Shown: piece after piece, positions 4,620 to 6,508 of the stretch
Layout of the letters: every line of letters begins with the position of its first letter
Position numbering within the stretch: position 1 is the first letter of the stretch
Assembly (NCBI GenBank): GCA_947441895.1
Contig: CANEUT010000092.1
Location: 1-6,508, forward strand
Length of the DNA stretch: 6,508 bases
Source of the DNA: Rickettsiales bacterium
GTDB lineage: Bacteria > Pseudomonadota > Alphaproteobacteria > Rickettsiales > UBA3002
Direction of reading: 5' to 3'
Made by a program: the position numbers and the translations under genes
The notes under the pieces: model-generated
Databases searched by the model: none
Told to the model about the DNA's origin: nothing
What the model saw: the letters and a program-made list of their open reading frames with translations, nothing else

Positions 4620-6508
4620 ATGACCACGAAACATTACCCCGAACTCGACGCCAACCCCAATTTCGCCGCACTGGAAGAAGAGGTGCTGGCCTTCTGGAAG
4701 GAAAACAAAACCTTCGAGCAATCGGTCGACCAACGCGCCCCTGCGCAGGCCGATGGCAGCAGCAACAGCTTTGTGTTTTATGATGGCCCGCCCTTTGCCA
4801 ACGGGTTGCCGCATTATGGCCATTTGCTGACGGGTTATGTGAAAGACGCCATTGCGCGCTATCAAACCATGCGCGGAAGCCGTGTAGAACGCCGCTTCGG
4901 GTGGGATTGTCACGGCCTGCCCGCCGAAATGGGTGCCGAAAAAGAACTGAACATCACTGGCCGCGCCGCGATTATTGATTATGGCATCGACAAATTCAAC
5001 GACTACTGCCGCAACAACGTCATGCGCTATGTGGCGGATTGGGAATATTACGTCACCCGCCAAGGCCGCTGGGTAGATTTCAAGAACGACTACAAAACCA
5101 TGGATAAAAACTTCATGGAAAGCGTCATTTGGGCGTTTAGCGAGCTGCACAAAAAGGGCCTCGTCTATGAAGCCTTCCGCGTGATGCCCTATAGCTGGGC
5201 GGCCGAAACCCCACTGAGCAACTTTGAAACGCGGATGGATAACGCGACGCGGGAGCGGGAGGATAAAGCTGCCTATGTGAAGTTTAAGTTGAAGGAAATT
5301 CCCAGCGGTATGCGCCATGATTTTCCCGACGTAACCGATTGTTACATTGTGGCCTGGACGACTACGCCGTGGACATTGCCGAGTAATTTGGCTTTGGCGG
5401 TGAGTACTGGGTTAAGTTATGCTTATCTCGCCAAAGGAACAGAAGGGCTGATAGTTTCAGATGCCTTGTGTAACAAGGCGCCTACTTGGCTAGAGGGTTA
5501 TGGTCGAATGACCCATCCAGGTGGCTATCCTGTGGGATATAGTGGTTCAGAGCTCCTCGGTCTCACTTACGAACCGCTTTTTCCTTATTTCGACAATGCT
5601 GAAAACGCCTTCAAAGTGATTGATGGCGGCGAGGCTGTCACCGAAGGCGAAGGCACAGGCGTGATCCACATGGCTCCGGGCTTCGGTGAGGTCGATTACA
5701 ATATCTGTAAAGAAAATGAGATTGGTTTTTATCCGTTCGATTTATTTAAATCGGAGGATATTTTCGCTGAACCCGACCTCATGCGGAAATTTGTGGTTCC
5801 AGTCGATGGTCAGGGTAAGTTCACTAATGAGATTCTTGATATTAACTCAGAATACCATCCTGAATTGCCGCCGCTCTCGCTCAAAGGCCTCATCGTGGTG
5901 CCGGATACGCGCATTCCGCTGGCCGATATTTTTGTGAGCGACGAAGACAAGGCGCAGCATATCGATGCGAAAGATATTTTGAAATATGGCCTCGCCAATA
6001 TGCGCATTTTACGTTGGCTAAAAGATCCAAAACGCAACATGCTGGTAAAAGTTGAAGACTATAAACACAACTACCCGCATTGCTGGCGCACCGATACGCC
6101 CATCATCTACCGCGCCATGAGCAGCTGGTATGTAGCCGTGACAAAATTCCGTGACCGCGCCGTTGAAATCAACCAGCAGATCAACTGGATTCCCGAGCAT
6201 GTGAAAAACGGCCAGATGGGCCATATGCTGGCCACTGCGCCGGATTGGAGCATCTCGCGCAACCGCTTCTGGGGTACGCCCATTCCCATCTGGCGCGCAC
6301 CAAGTGGCAAAGTAATGGTGCCCGGCAGCATCGCCGAAATTGAACAATGGAGCGGCAAAAAAGTCGAAGACCTTCATCGCCCATTCATCGACGACGTGAC
6401 GTTTGAAAAAGACGGTGAAGTGTATACGCGCGTGGAAGATGTGTTCGATTGCTGGTTTGAAAGCGGCAGCATGCCGTATGCGCAACTGCATTACCCGTTC
6501 GAGAACAA
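4620..6508 (+). CDS. ileS: Isoleucyl-tRNA synthetase, eukaryote-like type (C-terminus off window)
   Basis: Cytoplasmic class I synthetase that charges tRNA-Ile and hydrolyses misactivated valine. The window shows 629 residues of an enzyme that in this type is about 1,030-1,100 long. Visible are YDGPPFANGLPHYGH (54-68) with the HIGH-type motif HYGH at 65-68, GWDCHGLP (94-101), the CP1 editing domain with TTTPWTLPSN (247-256) and GEGTGVIHMAPGFGEVDY (343-360), WSISRNRFWGTPIPIW (543-558) and DCWFESGSMPYAQ (610-622). GLPHYGH, APGFGE and DCWFESGSMPYAQ indicate the type 2 form. KMSKS and the anticodon-binding domain lie beyond the edge. The start is fixed by an in-frame TGA at 4608-4610, with only a weak purine stretch (GAAGAA) as ribosome site. 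Codon use turns more AT-rich inside the editing domain. Confidence 0.95.
   Translation, partial: MTTKHYPELDANPNFAALEEEVLAFWKENKTFEQSVDQRAPAQADGSSNSFVFYDGPPFANGLPHYGHLLTGYVKDAIARYQTMRGSRVERRFGWDCHGLPAEMGAEKELNITGRAAIIDYGIDKFNDYCRNNVMRYVADWEYYVTRQGRWVDFKNDYKTMDKNFMESVIWAFSELHKKGLVYEAFRVMPYSWAAETPLSNFETRMDNATREREDKAAYVKFKLKEIPSGMRHDFPDVTDCYIVAWTTTPWTLPSNLALAVSTGLSYAYLAKGTEGLIVSDALCNKAPTWLEGYGRMTHPGGYPVGYSGSELLGLTYEPLFPYFDNAENAFKVIDGGEAVTEGEGTGVIHMAPGFGEVDYNICKENEIGFYPFDLFKSEDIFAEPDLMRKFVVPVDGQGKFTNEILDINSEYHPELPPLSLKGLIVVPDTRIPLADIFVSDEDKAQHIDAKDILKYGLANMRILRWLKDPKRNMLVKVEDYKHNYPHCWRTDTPIIYRAMSSWYVAVTKFRDRAVEINQQINWIPEHVKNGQMGHMLATAPDWSISRNRFWGTPIPIWRAPSGKVMVPGSIAEIEQWSGKKVEDLHRPFIDDVTFEKDGEVYTRVEDVFDCWFESGSMPYAQLHYPFEN

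Noticed and set aside
4390..4623. 77-codon frame whose stop overlaps the ileS ATG
   Set aside because: The ATGA overlap looks like coupling, but the frame is Cys/Trp/His-rich, has no ribosome site and no recognisable family.
4596..5318. Minus-strand 240-codon frame opposite ileS
   Set aside because: A long antisense frame is expected from the codon pattern of ileS. Conserved synthetase motifs are on the plus strand.

Overview
The window reads as an ordinary chromosomal stretch of a Gram-negative bacterium, most likely an alphaproteobacterium. The evidence is protein-level: the small PAS-family protein resembles the PAS_5 group common in Alphaproteobacteria, the cystathionine beta-lyase is of proteobacterial type, and the isoleucyl-tRNA synthetase is the eukaryote-like class that occurs in some alphaproteobacterial lineages such as Rickettsiales relatives. 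GC counted by hand in sampled stretches is about 47-54%. The assignment is inference; no rRNA or other strong phylogenetic marker is present.

Left part (1-2559): a complete zinc-uptake ABC transporter locus. znuA (periplasmic zinc-binding protein, minus strand, C-terminus cut by the window edge) is divergent from znuC (ATPase) and znuB (permease) on the plus strand. ZnuA captures Zn2+ in the periplasm, ZnuB carries it across the inner membrane and ZnuC powers transport. ZnuA and ZnuC both carry His-rich stretches. The divergent znuA and znuC starts overlap by 19 bp, so there is no intergenic promoter region.

The strongest observation lies between znuC and znuB. The first 15 bases of znuB, including the stop/start overlap with znuC, occur twice (1557-1571 and 1771-1785). 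Between the copies is a 199-bp insert that holds a 110-bp imperfect palindrome and a C-rich/G-rich tail supplying a new Shine-Dalgarno. This looks like a palindromic, MITE-like element that entered a translationally coupled gene junction and left both genes intact. The insert is open in the frame of the old znuB start, and that frame stops by overlapping the new start.

Middle (2560-4304): an inverted pair of dRS3-like hairpin repeats separates znuB from a convergent minus-strand pair. That pair is a PAS_5-like protein gene followed closely by metC (cystathionine beta-lyase), and the metC Shine-Dalgarno overlaps the upstream stop codon.

Right part (4305-6508): a 315-bp divergent intergenic region with at most one doubtful small ORF, then ileS, whose C-terminal part lies beyond the window. 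No rRNA, tRNA, CRISPR array, phage gene or transposase gene was seen, and no novel multi-gene system is evident.
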